From: Minwuia sp.
GTDB lineage: Bacteria; Pseudomonadota; Alphaproteobacteria; Minwuiales; Minwuiaceae
DNA: 55,465 nucleotides
NCBI GenBank assembly: GCA_029213165.1
Contig: JARGNO010000016.1
Coordinates: forward strand, 12,625 to 68,089
Reading direction: 5' to 3'
In this document: positions 41,685 through 50,579 of the stretch, piece after piece
Numbering within the stretch: position 1 is the stretch's first letter
How the letters are laid out: the number at the start of each line of letters is the position of its first letter
Position numbers and translations under genes: made by a program
Notes under the pieces: generated by a model
Databases searched by the model: none
The model's input: only the letters and a program-made list of their open reading frames with translations
What the model was told of the DNA's origin: nothing

Positions 41685-42461
41685 ATGATGTTTGATCTGC
41701 GCGGCAAGACCGCCATCGTTACCGGCTCCACGAAGGGTATCGGCAAGGCCATCGCCGAAGCCTTTGCCGGGCAGGGTGCCAATGTCGTCGTCTCCAGCCG
41801 CAAGGCGGACGCTGTGGAGGAAGTGACGAAGGACATCAACGCCAACCATGCCGCGAATGGCGGCAAGGCCATCGGCATTCCGTGCAACATCTCCTACAAG
41901 GAGCAACTTGAGGCACTGGTGGCGGAGACGCGCAAGGAATTCGGCCCCATCGACATCCTGGTCGGCAATGCGGCGGTGAACCCCTACTACGGTTCCTCCC
42001 TCGACATTCCCGATGATGCCTTCGACAAGATCATGAACGTGAACATCAAGTCGAACCACTGGCTGTGTTCGATGGTTATTCCGGAGATGATCGAGCGGAA
42101 GGATGGCGCGATCATCATCGTTTCCTCCATCGGTGGACACCGGGGATCGAAGGTCATCGGCGGCTACTGCATTTCCAAGGCCGCCGACATGCAGCTCGTT
42201 CGGAATCTGGCCTGCGAGTTCGGTCACCACAACATCCGCGCCAATGCCATCGCGCCGGGCCTGATCAAGACCGACTTCGCCCGCGCGCTCTGGGAAGATC
42301 CGAAGTTCCGCGCCCGCTCCGAGGCCCAGGCCCCGCTGAACCGTATCGGCGAGCCGGAGGAAATCGCGGGTCTTGCCGTCTACATGGCGTCGAAGGAAGG
42401 CAGCTTCCTGACCGGCCAGACCATCAGCGTCGATGGCGGTGTGACCATCTCCGGCGGCTGA
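41685..42461 (+). CDS. short-chain dehydrogenase/reductase
   Basis: A 258-residue classical SDR. The nucleotide loop is TGSTKGIGKAI, followed by NAAVNP; the catalytic Ser is in IVSSIGG and Tyr/Lys in YCISK; the C-terminus has the family-typical FLTGQTISVDGG. It would carry out an NAD(P)-linked oxidation/reduction of an alcohol or keto group. The ATG at 41685 is preceded by GGGGGAG; an adjacent ATG follows at 41688. A strong terminator lies downstream. The subgroup resembles enzymes annotated as 3-oxoacyl-ACP reductase-like, but substrate is open. Confidence 0.9.
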   Translation: MMFDLRGKTAIVTGSTKGIGKAIAEAFAGQGANVVVSSRKADAVEEVTKDINANHAANGGKAIGIPCNISYKEQLEALVAETRKEFGPIDILVGNAAVNPYYGSSLDIPDDAFDKIMNVNIKSNHWLCSMVIPEMIERKDGAIIIVSSIGGHRGSKVIGGYCISKAADMQLVRNLACEFGHHNIRANAIAPGLIKTDFARALWEDPKFRARSEAQAPLNRIGEPEEIAGLAVYMASKEGSFLTGQTISVDGGVTISGG

Positions 42462-42503
42462 GGCCGGGAGGCCGGGGACGGACGGCGTCTCGATTGTGAC
42501 ACG

Positions 42504-42530
42504 GCGCTCGCGGACCTGATCCGCGAGCGC
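42504..42530. terminator. perfect hairpin between convergent SDR and acyl-CoA synthetase genes
   Basis: An 11-base perfect stem (GCGCTCGCGGA / TCCGCGAGCGC) with a five-base loop, followed on the plus strand by TGTCTCTC. It can end transcription of the SDR gene and may act on the opposite strand as well. Confidence 0.8.
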
Positions 42531-42580
42531 TGTCTCTCACATCTGCGCGACACTTCTGTGTGCCCGGGCCAGCCCCCAGC

Positions 42581-44113
42581 TCAGATACGGCGCGGCATTC
42601 CAGCCCAGTAGGGTTCGCGGATCTTGCGCTTGAAGATCTTGCCCGAATCCTCGCGCGGCAGGGCCTCGTCGATCACCACCTTGCGCGGCACCTTGAACTT
42701 GGCCAGATGCTGGCGCAGGTAGGACTGCACGTCCTCCGGTGCCAGGTTCGGGTCCGTGATCTCGATATGCGCCGCCAGGGACTCGCCGAACTCCGCATCC
42801 GGGATACCGAAGACCGCGCAGTCACGCACGCCGGGGCAACCGATCAGCACCTTCTCGATCTCCGCCGGGTAGATATTGACGCCGCCGGAGATGACCATGT
42901 CATTCTTGCGGTCGGCCAGGAACAGGCAGCCATCCTCGTCCAGCCACCCCATGTCGCCATTGGTCAGGAAACCGTCGATCTCCATTTCCTTCCGCGCGGC
43001 GTCGCGCTTGTTGTAGGTGAAGTCGGTGCGGTTCGGACGCCAGATATAGACCTCCCCGATCTCTCCGGCGGGTACGTCCTTGCCATCATCGTCCAGGATG
43101 CGGATGACGTTTCCCGCGATCGGCTTGCCGACAGTTCCGTGCTTGGACAGCGCCATCTCGCTGGTGACCACGGTGACGATGCCGTTCTCCGTGGAGCCGT
43201 AGTATTCGTAGATCACCGGTCCCCACCATTCGATCATCTGCTTCTTCGCGTCCGGCGGACAGGGGGCGGCACCATGGATGACATGAACCAGGCTGGAGAC
43301 GTCGTACTTCGCGCGGACTTCCGGCGGCAGGCGCAGCAGGCGGACGAACATGGTGGGCACCACATGCATGTGCGTCAGCTTCAGTTCGTCGATCATCCGC
43401 AGCAGGTCTTCCGCATCGAAGCGCGCCTGAAGATGGATCGTGCCGCCGCCGCGCGCCGCGGCGAGGCCATAGGCGTTGGGGGCGCTGTGATACATCGGAC
43501 CGGTCATGGCACAGCGGATGCCGGTGGAATCAGCGGGAACGCCAAAGCCTTCGAACACCATCTGCGTGGTCTGGGCCTGCGCGTCCTCGTCCATCGGGTC
43601 GCGGCGCACACCCTTCGGATTTCCGGTGGTGCCGGAGGTATAGATCATGGTGCCGCGACTGGCGGGCGGCAGTTCGGTCCAGGGCTCCCTGTCGGCGATG
43701 AAGTCCGACCAGAGGACCGCGCCTTCCGGCAGGTCCACCGCGGCATTGACGCCATAGGCCGCCGCGATCTCGTCCGGTGTCGGCACCACGACAACCAGGA
43801 CGCCCTCCGGGATCGAGGACTGGATCGGGGGCAGCAGATCGGAATGGATCACCACCACCTTCGCGTCGCAGTCGCGCAGGATGTAGGTGGCTTCCTCTGC
43901 CGTGTAGTGCCAGTTGATCGGGGTCGCATAGGCGCCAACCTGGGCGCAGGCGCCCGAAGCCTCGAAGAAGGGAAAGTCGTTGCGCAGGTACAGTGCCACG
44001 CAGTCATCCAGGCCGATGCCCGATTCATGCAGCGCCCGCGCCGCCCTGGCCGTGTTCAGCGTCCGTTGTTCCAGCGTCAGAACCCGGTTGCCGCTGATGA
44101 TCTCTCCCGTCAT
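42581..44113 (-). CDS. acyl-CoA synthetase (AMP-dependent ligase)
   Basis: A 510-residue adenylate-forming ligase of the fatty-acyl/aryl-CoA synthetase type. The ATP loop is YTSGTTGNPKG, A5 is EYYGSTENG, A7/A8 are NGDMGWLDEDG and DRKNDMVISGGVNIYPAEIE, and the catalytic A10 lysine is in DSGKIFKRK. It activates a carboxylic acid as its CoA thioester in the cytoplasm. The start at 44113 is preceded by GGAGG; the longer frame to 44272 is not supported. It is about 40 residues shorter at the N-terminus than many homologues, fitting short crotonobetaine/fatty-acid ligases. Downstream of DUF2794 by about 100 bases. Confidence 0.9.
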   Translation of the reverse strand: MTGEIISGNRVLTLEQRTLNTARAARALHESGIGLDDCVALYLRNDFPFFEASGACAQVGAYATPINWHYTAEEATYILRDCDAKVVVIHSDLLPPIQSSIPEGVLVVVVPTPDEIAAAYGVNAAVDLPEGAVLWSDFIADREPWTELPPASRGTMIYTSGTTGNPKGVRRDPMDEDAQAQTTQMVFEGFGVPADSTGIRCAMTGPMYHSAPNAYGLAAARGGGTIHLQARFDAEDLLRMIDELKLTHMHVVPTMFVRLLRLPPEVRAKYDVSSLVHVIHGAAPCPPDAKKQMIEWWGPVIYEYYGSTENGIVTVVTSEMALSKHGTVGKPIAGNVIRILDDDGKDVPAGEIGEVYIWRPNRTDFTYNKRDAARKEMEIDGFLTNGDMGWLDEDGCLFLADRKNDMVISGGVNIYPAEIEKVLIGCPGVRDCAVFGIPDAEFGESLAAHIEITDPNLAPEDVQSYLRQHLAKFKVPRKVVIDEALPREDSGKIFKRKIREPYWAGMPRRI

Positions 44114-44210
44114 GCCGATCCATCCTCCCCGATCGTGAGTGCTGTTCTCGCACAGCCTTGCCGCCGGACCTTGGGTGGTCCGTGTCAGGCAACGCACCCT
44201 GCCACGTTGT

Positions 44211-44615
44211 TCAGTCGTCCACCACGCTGAAACGACGGCTGTCGAAGACGCGCAGCACTGCGTCGAGGTCATGGCCCCGTTTCAGCACGCGGCCATCCCG
44301 TGACACGACCTGGAATGCACCCTGCTTGCGGTCCAGTTTCGGGGTCTTGGTGATGCGGAACAGTGGGGATTCGGCAGCCCGCTGGAACACGGCGAAGGTC
44401 GCCTGTTCCGGGCCGTGGGCGATTGCGTAGTCACGCCAGTGGCCGTTGGCGACCATGTTGCCGTAGACGTTCAGGATACGACCGAGTTCCCGCCGGTCGA
44501 AGCAGACATCCATGGTGGCTGCGCCATTTCCCGATTGTCGCGTTGCGCCCGGCGCGGTTCCGTGCCCCCGCCGGGCTTCGGTACTGTAGTCGTCGAGACT
44601 GACCACCTCTCCCAT
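44211..44615 (-). CDS. DUF2794 domain-containing protein
   Basis: A 134-residue cytoplasmic protein of the DUF2794 family, recognised from the region CFDRRELGRILNVYGNMVANGHWRDYAI and the C-terminal DLDAVLRVFDSRR; the family is found mainly in Alphaproteobacteria and has no known function. The ATG at 44615 is chosen because AAGGGGG lies six bases before it; ATG 44621 is directly adjacent to that purine run and less likely. Confidence 0.85.
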   Translation of the reverse strand: MGEVVSLDDYSTEARRGHGTAPGATRQSGNGAATMDVCFDRRELGRILNVYGNMVANGHWRDYAIAHGPEQATFAVFQRAAESPLFRITKTPKLDRKQGAFQVVSRDGRVLKRGHDLDAVLRVFDSRRFSVVDD

Positions 44616-44742
44616 CAGCATCCCCCTTGCAGTCCTGTGAAGGAATGATGACAGGCCAGACGGAGCAGGGGAAGGGGGCGGAGAAGGGCATGTCGCCTGA
44701 GCGGAACCTTCTCCAGGGGCAGATTGGATCAATGCCTGTCGG

Positions 44743-45552
44743 TCAGCGCCCCGGCGGTCCGCCCCCGCCGCCCTTCAGGCCTCGCGCGGGGGAATAGATC
44801 CACAGCGCTGCCCCGGCGAACAAAGCCAGTGCCAGCAGGGACCAGCCAATGTGTGCGGGGGCCGGTTGCCAGTAGAGCGAGTAGCGGATGAATTCCACCA
44901 CATGGGTGAAGGGATTGATCTGGCAGATCCAGTAGAGCGTCTCGCTGGTTTCCCGCATCTTCCACAGCGGATAGAGCGCCGATGACAGGAAGAACATCGG
45001 AAAGATGACGAAGTTCATGATCCCGGCGAAGTTTTCCAGCTGCTTGATGGCGGCGGCCAGCACCAGCCCCAGACTGCCCAGCATCAAGCCGCCCAGCAGC
45101 AATGAGGGCAGCACGGCGATCAGGCCACTGGCCGGCAGGTCGATGCCGAAGGCCAGTGCGATCAGCAGGAAGGCGTAGACCTGCAGTATGGAAACGAACG
45201 ATCCGGCCAGCAGGCGGCAGAAGATCAGGTACCAGCGTGGCAGCGGTGTCGTCAGCAGCATCCGCATCGACCCCATCTCCCGGTCATAGACCAGCGAGAG
45301 CGAACTCTGCATGCCGTTGAACAGGATCACCATCGCGGCCAGCCCGGGCACGATGTAGACTTCATAGGGAATATATGTCGTGTAGGGATCGATGATCGAC
45401 AGGCCCAGCGCGGTCCGGAACCCGGCGGCGAAGACGATCAGCCAGACCAGCGGGCGGACCAGTGCCGCCAGGAACCGCTCCCTTTGCTGGAAGAATCGCA
45501 AGGTCTCCCGGATCAGGATGCCCTGCATGCAGCGCAGCCAGTGGTTGGTCAT
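44743..45552 (-). CDS. ABC-2 type transporter permease, PQQ-alcohol-dehydrogenase-associated type
   Basis: A 269-residue integral membrane protein with about six helices and the ABC-2 signature region (LVYDREMGSMRMLLTTPLPRWYLIFCRLLAG). The overall sequence, including the glycine/proline tail, resembles the permease of ABC systems found with PQQ-dependent alcohol dehydrogenases (PedC-like). The stop of the ATPase gene overlaps its start by four bases, so the subunits are made together. Exported substrate unknown; no alcohol dehydrogenase or pqq gene is in the window, so the subtype call is an inference. Confidence 0.85.
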   Translation of the reverse strand: MTNHWLRCMQGILIRETLRFFQQRERFLAALVRPLVWLIVFAAGFRTALGLSIIDPYTTYIPYEVYIVPGLAAMVILFNGMQSSLSLVYDREMGSMRMLLTTPLPRWYLIFCRLLAGSFVSILQVYAFLLIALAFGIDLPASGLIAVLPSLLLGGLMLGSLGLVLAAAIKQLENFAGIMNFVIFPMFFLSSALYPLWKMRETSETLYWICQINPFTHVVEFIRYSLYWQPAPAHIGWSLLALALFAGAALWIYSPARGLKGGGGGPPGR

Positions 45553-46328
45553 GCGTCCCCTCCCGCGCCCTGCCGGGTCAGGCCCTTCAGCGGCGCCTGC
45601 GGCTTGCGTTCGGTCAGCTGGTTGAACAGCGTGGCAAGGTCATCGCAGTCATGCTCATCCAGCAGTGCGCGGGCCTCCCCCTGCGTGCGCACCGCCCCCT
45701 GGTGCAGCAGCACGATCCTGTCTCCGCCCCGCGCCTCGTCAATCAGATGCGTGGCCCAGAGGATGGTCGCCTGACCGTCGCTGGCGAGATCGTGAACATC
45801 ATCAACGATGCGCTGGCGCGTCGGAATATCCAGGCCGACAGTGGGCTCGTCGAGCAGCAGCACCTGCGGCTGGTGCAGCAGGGCGCGCGCAATCTCCAGT
45901 CGTCGGCGATGCCCGCCATTCAGGGCACGTACGCGGTCTCCACGCCGGTCATCAAGGGAAAGGCGTTCCAGTTGTTCGTCGATGCGTCGGCTGGCGTCCT
46001 TGCCGCTCATCCCGCGCAGGCGCGCGAAGTAGCGCAGGTTCTGTTCAACCGAAAGGTCCAGGTCGAGTGTCTGGGCCTGAAACACGATACCCAGGCCAGC
46101 CAGTGCCGCCCGTGGTGCAGAGGAAATATCGTGGCCCGCAATGGCGATGCGTCCCGCCTGCAACGGCAGCAATTGCGTCAGCAGGGTGTAGAGGGTGGAT
46201 TTTCCGGCCCCGTTCGGACCCAGCAGCAGGGCAAACGATCCCTTCTCTATGTCGAAGCTGACATCATTCAGCGCCTGCTTGGCACCGTAGTGGTGACTGA
46301 CGCCAGAGATGGAAAGGATTGCGGACAT
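45549..46328 (-). CDS. ABC transporter ATP-binding subunit
   Basis: A 259-residue ATPase partner of the adjoining permease. Walker A is GPNGAGKST, Walker B is LLLDEPTVGLD, the H-loop is ATHLIDEA, and the signature motif reads LNGGH instead of LSGGQ. The C-terminal tail after the ATPase core is short. The ATG at 46328 is 13 bases after the crotonase stop, so the order of expression is crotonase, ATPase, permease. Confidence 0.9.
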   Translation of the reverse strand: MSAILSISGVSHHYGAKQALNDVSFDIEKGSFALLLGPNGAGKSTLYTLLTQLLPLQAGRIAIAGHDISSAPRAALAGLGIVFQAQTLDLDLSVEQNLRYFARLRGMSGKDASRRIDEQLERLSLDDRRGDRVRALNGGHRRRLEIARALLHQPQVLLLDEPTVGLDIPTRQRIVDDVHDLASDGQATILWATHLIDEARGGDRIVLLHQGAVRTQGEARALLDEHDCDDLATLFNQLTERKPQAPLKGLTRQGAGGDA

Positions 46329-46341
46329 TTCTTGGCGCGGG

Positions 46342-47208
46342 TCAGAGTGTGCCGGACCGGTGGCCCTTGCGCTGCACGATGTTCGCCGGGGCCTCCAGGT
46401 CGGCGAAGCGTGCTTCCTGCTTTGCCAACTGGGCCTGGATCGCGGTCGGAACGTCATCGCCGATCAGCATGGCTGCGTTCCAGGTTGCGACATAGTTCAG
46501 TGCATCCGACACCGAGTGATCGCGGGCGTAGTTCAGCATTTCCTTCACACCGGCCATCGCGAGCGGGGAGCGGGCGGCAATCTGCGCAGCCACCTCCATG
46601 ACGTGTGCGATCATGGCCTCGCGGTCGTCAAAGACTTCGTTCAGCAGGCCGTGGCGCATCGCCTCTGATGCGGGCATGCGCCGTCCGGTGAAGGCCAGTT
46701 CCCGCGCCACGCCTTGCGGGATCAGGTGTGGCAGGCGCTGCAGTGTGCCGACATCCGCGGCCATGCCGATATTGATCTCCTGGATCGCAATGAAGGCGTC
46801 GGCGCTGGCATAGCGGCAGTCACAGGCGGTGATCAGGTCCACGCCACCGCCGATGCAGGCCCCGTGGATCGCGGCCAGTACCGGCACCTGACAACGTTCT
46901 ATGACGTTGAAGGTCTCCTGCATCTCCAGAACCGTGCGGCGCAGGCGGTGCCGTTCCCGCGCCGGTTCCGCCTTGCTGTTCGACTGGAACAGGGTGGCGA
47001 AGTCCTGCAGGTCGAGGCCGGAGGTGAAGTGCCGCCCGCGGCCGGAGAGAACGACACAGCGCACGTCCGTGCGCTCCCCGATCTCCGCGAACACATCCAC
47101 CATCTCCTGCCAGAACGCGCGGTTCATGGCGTTCATCTTTTCCGGCCGGTCGAGTTCGACATGGGCGATGTGATCGGTCACGGACAGGGCAATGCTGGTG
47201 TAGGTCAA
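46342..47208 (-). CDS. crotonase-family dienoyl-CoA isomerase / enoyl-CoA hydratase
   Basis: A 288-residue crotonase. The oxyanion holes are in GRGRHFTSGLDLQD and HGACIGGGVDL. The segment EINIGMAADVGTLQRLP strongly resembles delta3,5-delta2,4-dienoyl-CoA isomerase (ECH1), where the Asp of AADVG and the preceding Glu are catalytic; the call therefore leans to isomerase over hydratase. It would help beta-oxidation of unsaturated acyl-CoAs. The TTG at 47208 is chosen because GGAG lies seven bases upstream; GTG/ATG alternatives are poorer. It is first in a unit with the ABC transporter, a pairing whose meaning is unclear. Confidence 0.85.
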   Translation of the reverse strand: MTYTSIALSVTDHIAHVELDRPEKMNAMNRAFWQEMVDVFAEIGERTDVRCVVLSGRGRHFTSGLDLQDFATLFQSNSKAEPARERHRLRRTVLEMQETFNVIERCQVPVLAAIHGACIGGGVDLITACDCRYASADAFIAIQEINIGMAADVGTLQRLPHLIPQGVARELAFTGRRMPASEAMRHGLLNEVFDDREAMIAHVMEVAAQIAARSPLAMAGVKEMLNYARDHSVSDALNYVATWNAAMLIGDDVPTAIQAQLAKQEARFADLEAPANIVQRKGHRSGTL

Positions 47209-47249
47209 GGCAGGTCTCCGAAAGGCTGGATCAGTCGATAACAACGGAA

Positions 47250-47280
47250 AGGCGCCCGCAGCACAAGTCTGCGGACGCCT
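47250..47280 (-). terminator. hairpin terminator of the ferritin-like gene
   Basis: A stem AGGCG-CCGCAG / CTGCGG-CGCCT with one mismatch, in the 105-base gap after the ferritin-like gene. On the minus strand it is followed by TTCCGTTGTT. Confidence 0.7.
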
Positions 47281-47313
47281 CCGGGAAAGGTTCTGCGATG
47301 TGGCGCAGGTGGA

Positions 47314-48390
47314 TTACTCGGCTGCCGCGACACCAACCTCGCGTTCGACGAACTTCTTGGCATCGAAGTCCTCGGCGACCTTGTTGTCGTGTTCCAGCAG
47401 GGCTTCGGCGTCGATCTCCGAATACTGGATCACGCCCATGTCGTTGTAGGCTTTGCGCACGCCTTCGCCCCAGAGGCCGATGTCCTTGACCGTCGGCACG
47501 ATGCGGGTGAACAGGCGCTGGCGGAACTGGCCCATGACCTCGCTCTTGTCCACCACCTGGGCGATCTCGCTCTGTGAGAAACCGATGTTCTCCCAGACCT
47601 CCGTCTGCAGGAACCGGTCGCGCATGTGATAGCAGGCCTCGACCACGAACTCCTCACGCTCCTTGCGCTCGGCATCGCTGAGCTGCGGATAGTAGTCGCG
47701 CAGCGCCAGTCGGCCGAAAGCCACATGGCGGGCCTCGTCCTGCATGACATAGGCGTTGACGGCCTGTGCCAGAGTATTGCCTGCCTGGTCGCGCAGACGC
47801 TGGAAGGCGGCCAGCGCCAGCCCTTCGATCAGGATCTGCATTGTCAGGTAGGTCATGTCCCAGCGACGGTCGGTCAGACCCTGTTCCAGCAGGGTCTTCA
47901 GGCCGGGCGTGATCGGATAGGCAAGCTGCACCTTCTCGTGCAGCAGGCGGGAGAAGGCCTCCACATGACGCGCTTCGTCCATCACCTGGGTGGCGGCGTA
48001 GAACTTGGAATCCGCGTCCGGCACGGTTGCAACGATCTTCGCGGTGGCGATCAGCGCACCCTGCTCACCATGCAGGAACTGGCTGATGGTCCCCGACTGC
48101 AGATGACGGCGAACCTCTGCCTTGTTCTTGTCGTTCATCTTGTTCCAGGCGTCGGACCCGAAGATGGCGATGCTTTCGTCGGGCAGTGACATGGGGTTGT
48201 CCCAGTCGACTTCCTCGGACCAGTCAATGCGCTCCGCCGCGTCCCACTGCTGCTTCTTGCCCTTGTCGTAGAGCTGCAGCAGCGTCTCCCGCTCGTCGTC
48301 ATACTCCCAGGTGAAATTGATCTCCGTGGCGCCGTCGAACTGCCACTGGGTCTGTTCCACCGGAAGGGTGTAGAGATGCTTCGTTGCCAT
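47314..48390 (-). CDS. ferritin-like diiron carboxylate protein
   Basis: A 358-residue helical protein with two DEARH motifs (VMDEARHVEAF and MQDEARHVAFG) and additional Glu ligands (LHGEQGAL, LIEGLAL), the ligand set of a diiron four-helix bundle as in ribonucleotide-reductase R2-like or AurF-like oxidases. It probably uses iron and oxygen to oxidise a substrate. Being over 350 residues it is larger than true ferritin. GGGAG lies before the ATG. No reductase partner is adjacent, and the substrate is not known. Confidence 0.85.
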   Translation of the reverse strand: MATKHLYTLPVEQTQWQFDGATEINFTWEYDDERETLLQLYDKGKKQQWDAAERIDWSEEVDWDNPMSLPDESIAIFGSDAWNKMNDKNKAEVRRHLQSGTISQFLHGEQGALIATAKIVATVPDADSKFYAATQVMDEARHVEAFSRLLHEKVQLAYPITPGLKTLLEQGLTDRRWDMTYLTMQILIEGLALAAFQRLRDQAGNTLAQAVNAYVMQDEARHVAFGRLALRDYYPQLSDAERKEREEFVVEACYHMRDRFLQTEVWENIGFSQSEIAQVVDKSEVMGQFRQRLFTRIVPTVKDIGLWGEGVRKAYNDMGVIQYSEIDAEALLEHDNKVAEDFDAKKFVEREVGVAAAE

Positions 48391-48566
48391 GGTTGTCTCC
48401 CGCTTCAGCCAGTTTCTTGATTGCCATCATGCTGACCGTCAAATGACTGCCGGTCAACAGTTCTGGCGGCCATCCTTAACGCTTCATTCAGCTTGATCGA
48501 AGACACTGCGCCGCGACCCGGAGACCCCGTTCTCCTTCAATCAGGCAACCGCATTCACAGGGTACG

Positions 48567-50579
48567 ATGGCAAAGATCAGCGAGGGAACGATCATCGACG
48601 ACGGGCATGGCCTGATCCTGGAGGGACGCTACCTCATCCAGGTTGATCAGCCCCTGTCCGATCTGTCGCGACCCGACGCCCAGGCCTGTGCGGTAAAGGA
48701 CAAGCAGGACCCGGATGCGGACCTGTTCGCACTGCTGACGCCGCCGGATACCTTCGTGCGCCATGACATGCTTGCGGTGTTGCAGGAAAAACCCCTGAAG
48801 CGCATGCGCGGGCCAAAGGCATCGGGCATCCTGCGGCTGAAGAACGGCAAGCATGTCGGGGCCATCGTGTTCGATCACAGGTCCGCCCGACCGATCCTGC
48901 AGGTTACGCCAAAGGTGCGCGAAGCGGACCTGATGAGCACGATCATTCCGGGACTGGTCCCCGCGATGATCGAACTGCAGCAACGCGGGTTGGTTCACCG
49001 CAGCATCCGGCCCGAGACCATCCTGCTCACCCTCGGTGGGGACATCCTGCTGGACCAATGCCTGGTTGGCCTGCCCGGCATGTATCAGCCACCGGCGTTC
49101 GAACCGATCGGAATCCAGCTCGCCCAGCAGACCGGTCGCGGTGATGGGCTGTCCGGTGACGATGTCTTCGCCTTTGCGGTCACCGTGTTCCAGCTGTTGA
49201 CGGGTGAACAGCCCGCCAAGGGCATCAAGCCCAACGATTTGTATGCGCAACGGGTTCTGCGCGGATCCTACGACGTGCTGCTGAAGCGCCGAAAATTTGC
49301 AACCGCCATTCAGGTGATGTTTGCGGGCAGCCTGCGTGACGAGGATGACCGGCGCTGGACCCATGACGATCTGAACCGGTGGATGAACGGCATCTTCGAC
49401 ATGCCGCGCCCGTCGGGCGGCGGACGCCGCGCCACACGGCCATTCATCTTCCGTGATGGTGAGTATTTCGCGCCGCAACTGCTTGCCCAGGCAATGCAGA
49501 AGAATCCGGAAGACGCGGCGACACTGATCCTGAACGGACGTCTCGAGAAGTGGCTGCGCAACGTCCTGGTGGATGAGACGGGGGCGGATATCATCCGTCG
49601 GGGTCTGGAACTCGTCATCCAGCCGAAATCCGCCACACGAGAAGAAAAGGCGGATCTGGTGTGTCGCAGCATTCTGGCGCTCGATCCCGGCGGACCGATA
49701 CGATACCGCTCGGTCAACTGCACGGCCTCCGGTCTGGCAGGAGGGCTCTGGCACGCCTTCATCAGCAATGAACAGGGCTGGTGCGATGATTTCGCCCGCC
49801 TGCTGGGATCCTCCCTGCTGGATGAATGGCTTCGGGTTGGCGGACGCGCGGTTCGCGCCGGATTGCCAGCCAATATCCTCACCCGCATCCGTTCTGTTGC
49901 CAAGGAATCCAGTCGTGTCGGCTTCGGTATCGAGCGGGTGCTTTATGAACTGCTGCAGCGTCAGCCCTGTCTGGGTGCGGAAGTGATGTCGGAGATGCCG
50001 CGAACGCCTGGCGAACTGATGGCGGCGCTCGACCGCAAGCATTCGGACGACGCAGATGCCGACTTCGGGCTGGCGATACATTCGGCGGCTTTCCTTGCGG
50101 CGCATGATCGCCGGCTGGAGCGCAGCCTGCGTTCCATTCCTGGCGGCGACAAGGGCATTGACGGACTTATCCGCGCGGCACGGTTCATGGCCGAACTGCA
50201 GGAGATGCACCATCGCACCCCCGTGCCGGGAATCACGCGTGCCTTCGCCAAGGCGCTGGGACCGGTGACCAAGAGCCTGCAGAGCCGGGTTCGACGCATG
50301 GTGGTCGAGAAGAAGGTCGAAAGCTTCGTGAAACGCGGCGACCTCTCGGCATTGCTTGCGGAGCTGGACATGCTCAAGACGCTGGATCAGGACAGGATCG
50401 AATTTGAGAACGCGGTGGCACAATACAATCATCTGGAACACGTCATTGCCCAACTCTCCGAATTCGGCCCCCGACAGCGGGCGCTGGCGATGCATCGCGG
50501 CTATCGCTACGCCCAGATGTTCAGTCTCTCGGTCAGTTTCCTGACCGTCTTCTACTTCTCGATGGAGGCGATCCTGTGA
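48567..50579 (+). CDS. membrane-anchored pseudokinase-domain protein
   Basis: A 670-residue protein. Residues about 85-220 follow the protein-kinase pattern but with degenerate motifs: HRSIRPET (144-151) replaces HRDxKPEN, so the catalytic Asp is Ser, and DQC (163-165) replaces DFG. The SGDDVFAFAVTVFQLLTG segment matches the kinase alpha-F helix (DVYALG...LTG). It is probably a pseudokinase scaffold. The following 400 residues are helical, without known motifs, and a single hydrophobic segment lies at the very C-terminus (FSLSVSFLTVFYFSMEAIL). It overlaps the next gene (GTGA), pointing to a two-protein complex. Its role is unknown. Confidence 0.8.
   Translation: MAKISEGTIIDDGHGLILEGRYLIQVDQPLSDLSRPDAQACAVKDKQDPDADLFALLTPPDTFVRHDMLAVLQEKPLKRMRGPKASGILRLKNGKHVGAIVFDHRSARPILQVTPKVREADLMSTIIPGLVPAMIELQQRGLVHRSIRPETILLTLGGDILLDQCLVGLPGMYQPPAFEPIGIQLAQQTGRGDGLSGDDVFAFAVTVFQLLTGEQPAKGIKPNDLYAQRVLRGSYDVLLKRRKFATAIQVMFAGSLRDEDDRRWTHDDLNRWMNGIFDMPRPSGGGRRATRPFIFRDGEYFAPQLLAQAMQKNPEDAATLILNGRLEKWLRNVLVDETGADIIRRGLELVIQPKSATREEKADLVCRSILALDPGGPIRYRSVNCTASGLAGGLWHAFISNEQGWCDDFARLLGSSLLDEWLRVGGRAVRAGLPANILTRIRSVAKESSRVGFGIERVLYELLQRQPCLGAEVMSEMPRTPGELMAALDRKHSDDADADFGLAIHSAAFLAAHDRRLERSLRSIPGGDKGIDGLIRAARFMAELQEMHHRTPVPGITRAFAKALGPVTKSLQSRVRRMVVEKKVESFVKRGDLSALLAELDMLKTLDQDRIEFENAVAQYNHLEHVIAQLSEFGPRQRALAMHRGYRYAQMFSLSVSFLTVFYFSMEAIL

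Noticed and set aside
42560-44230. 556-codon plus-strand frame
   Set aside because: Antisense to the acyl-CoA synthetase, whose motifs are clear.
48476-48490. CtrA-like TTAA-N7-TTCA site between divergent ferritin-like and pseudokinase genes
   Set aside because: One mismatch in a short motif that is frequent by chance, with no second site; too weak to call.
48555-50495. 646-codon minus-strand frame
   Set aside because: Antisense to the pseudokinase gene; no motif or ribosome-binding site supports it.
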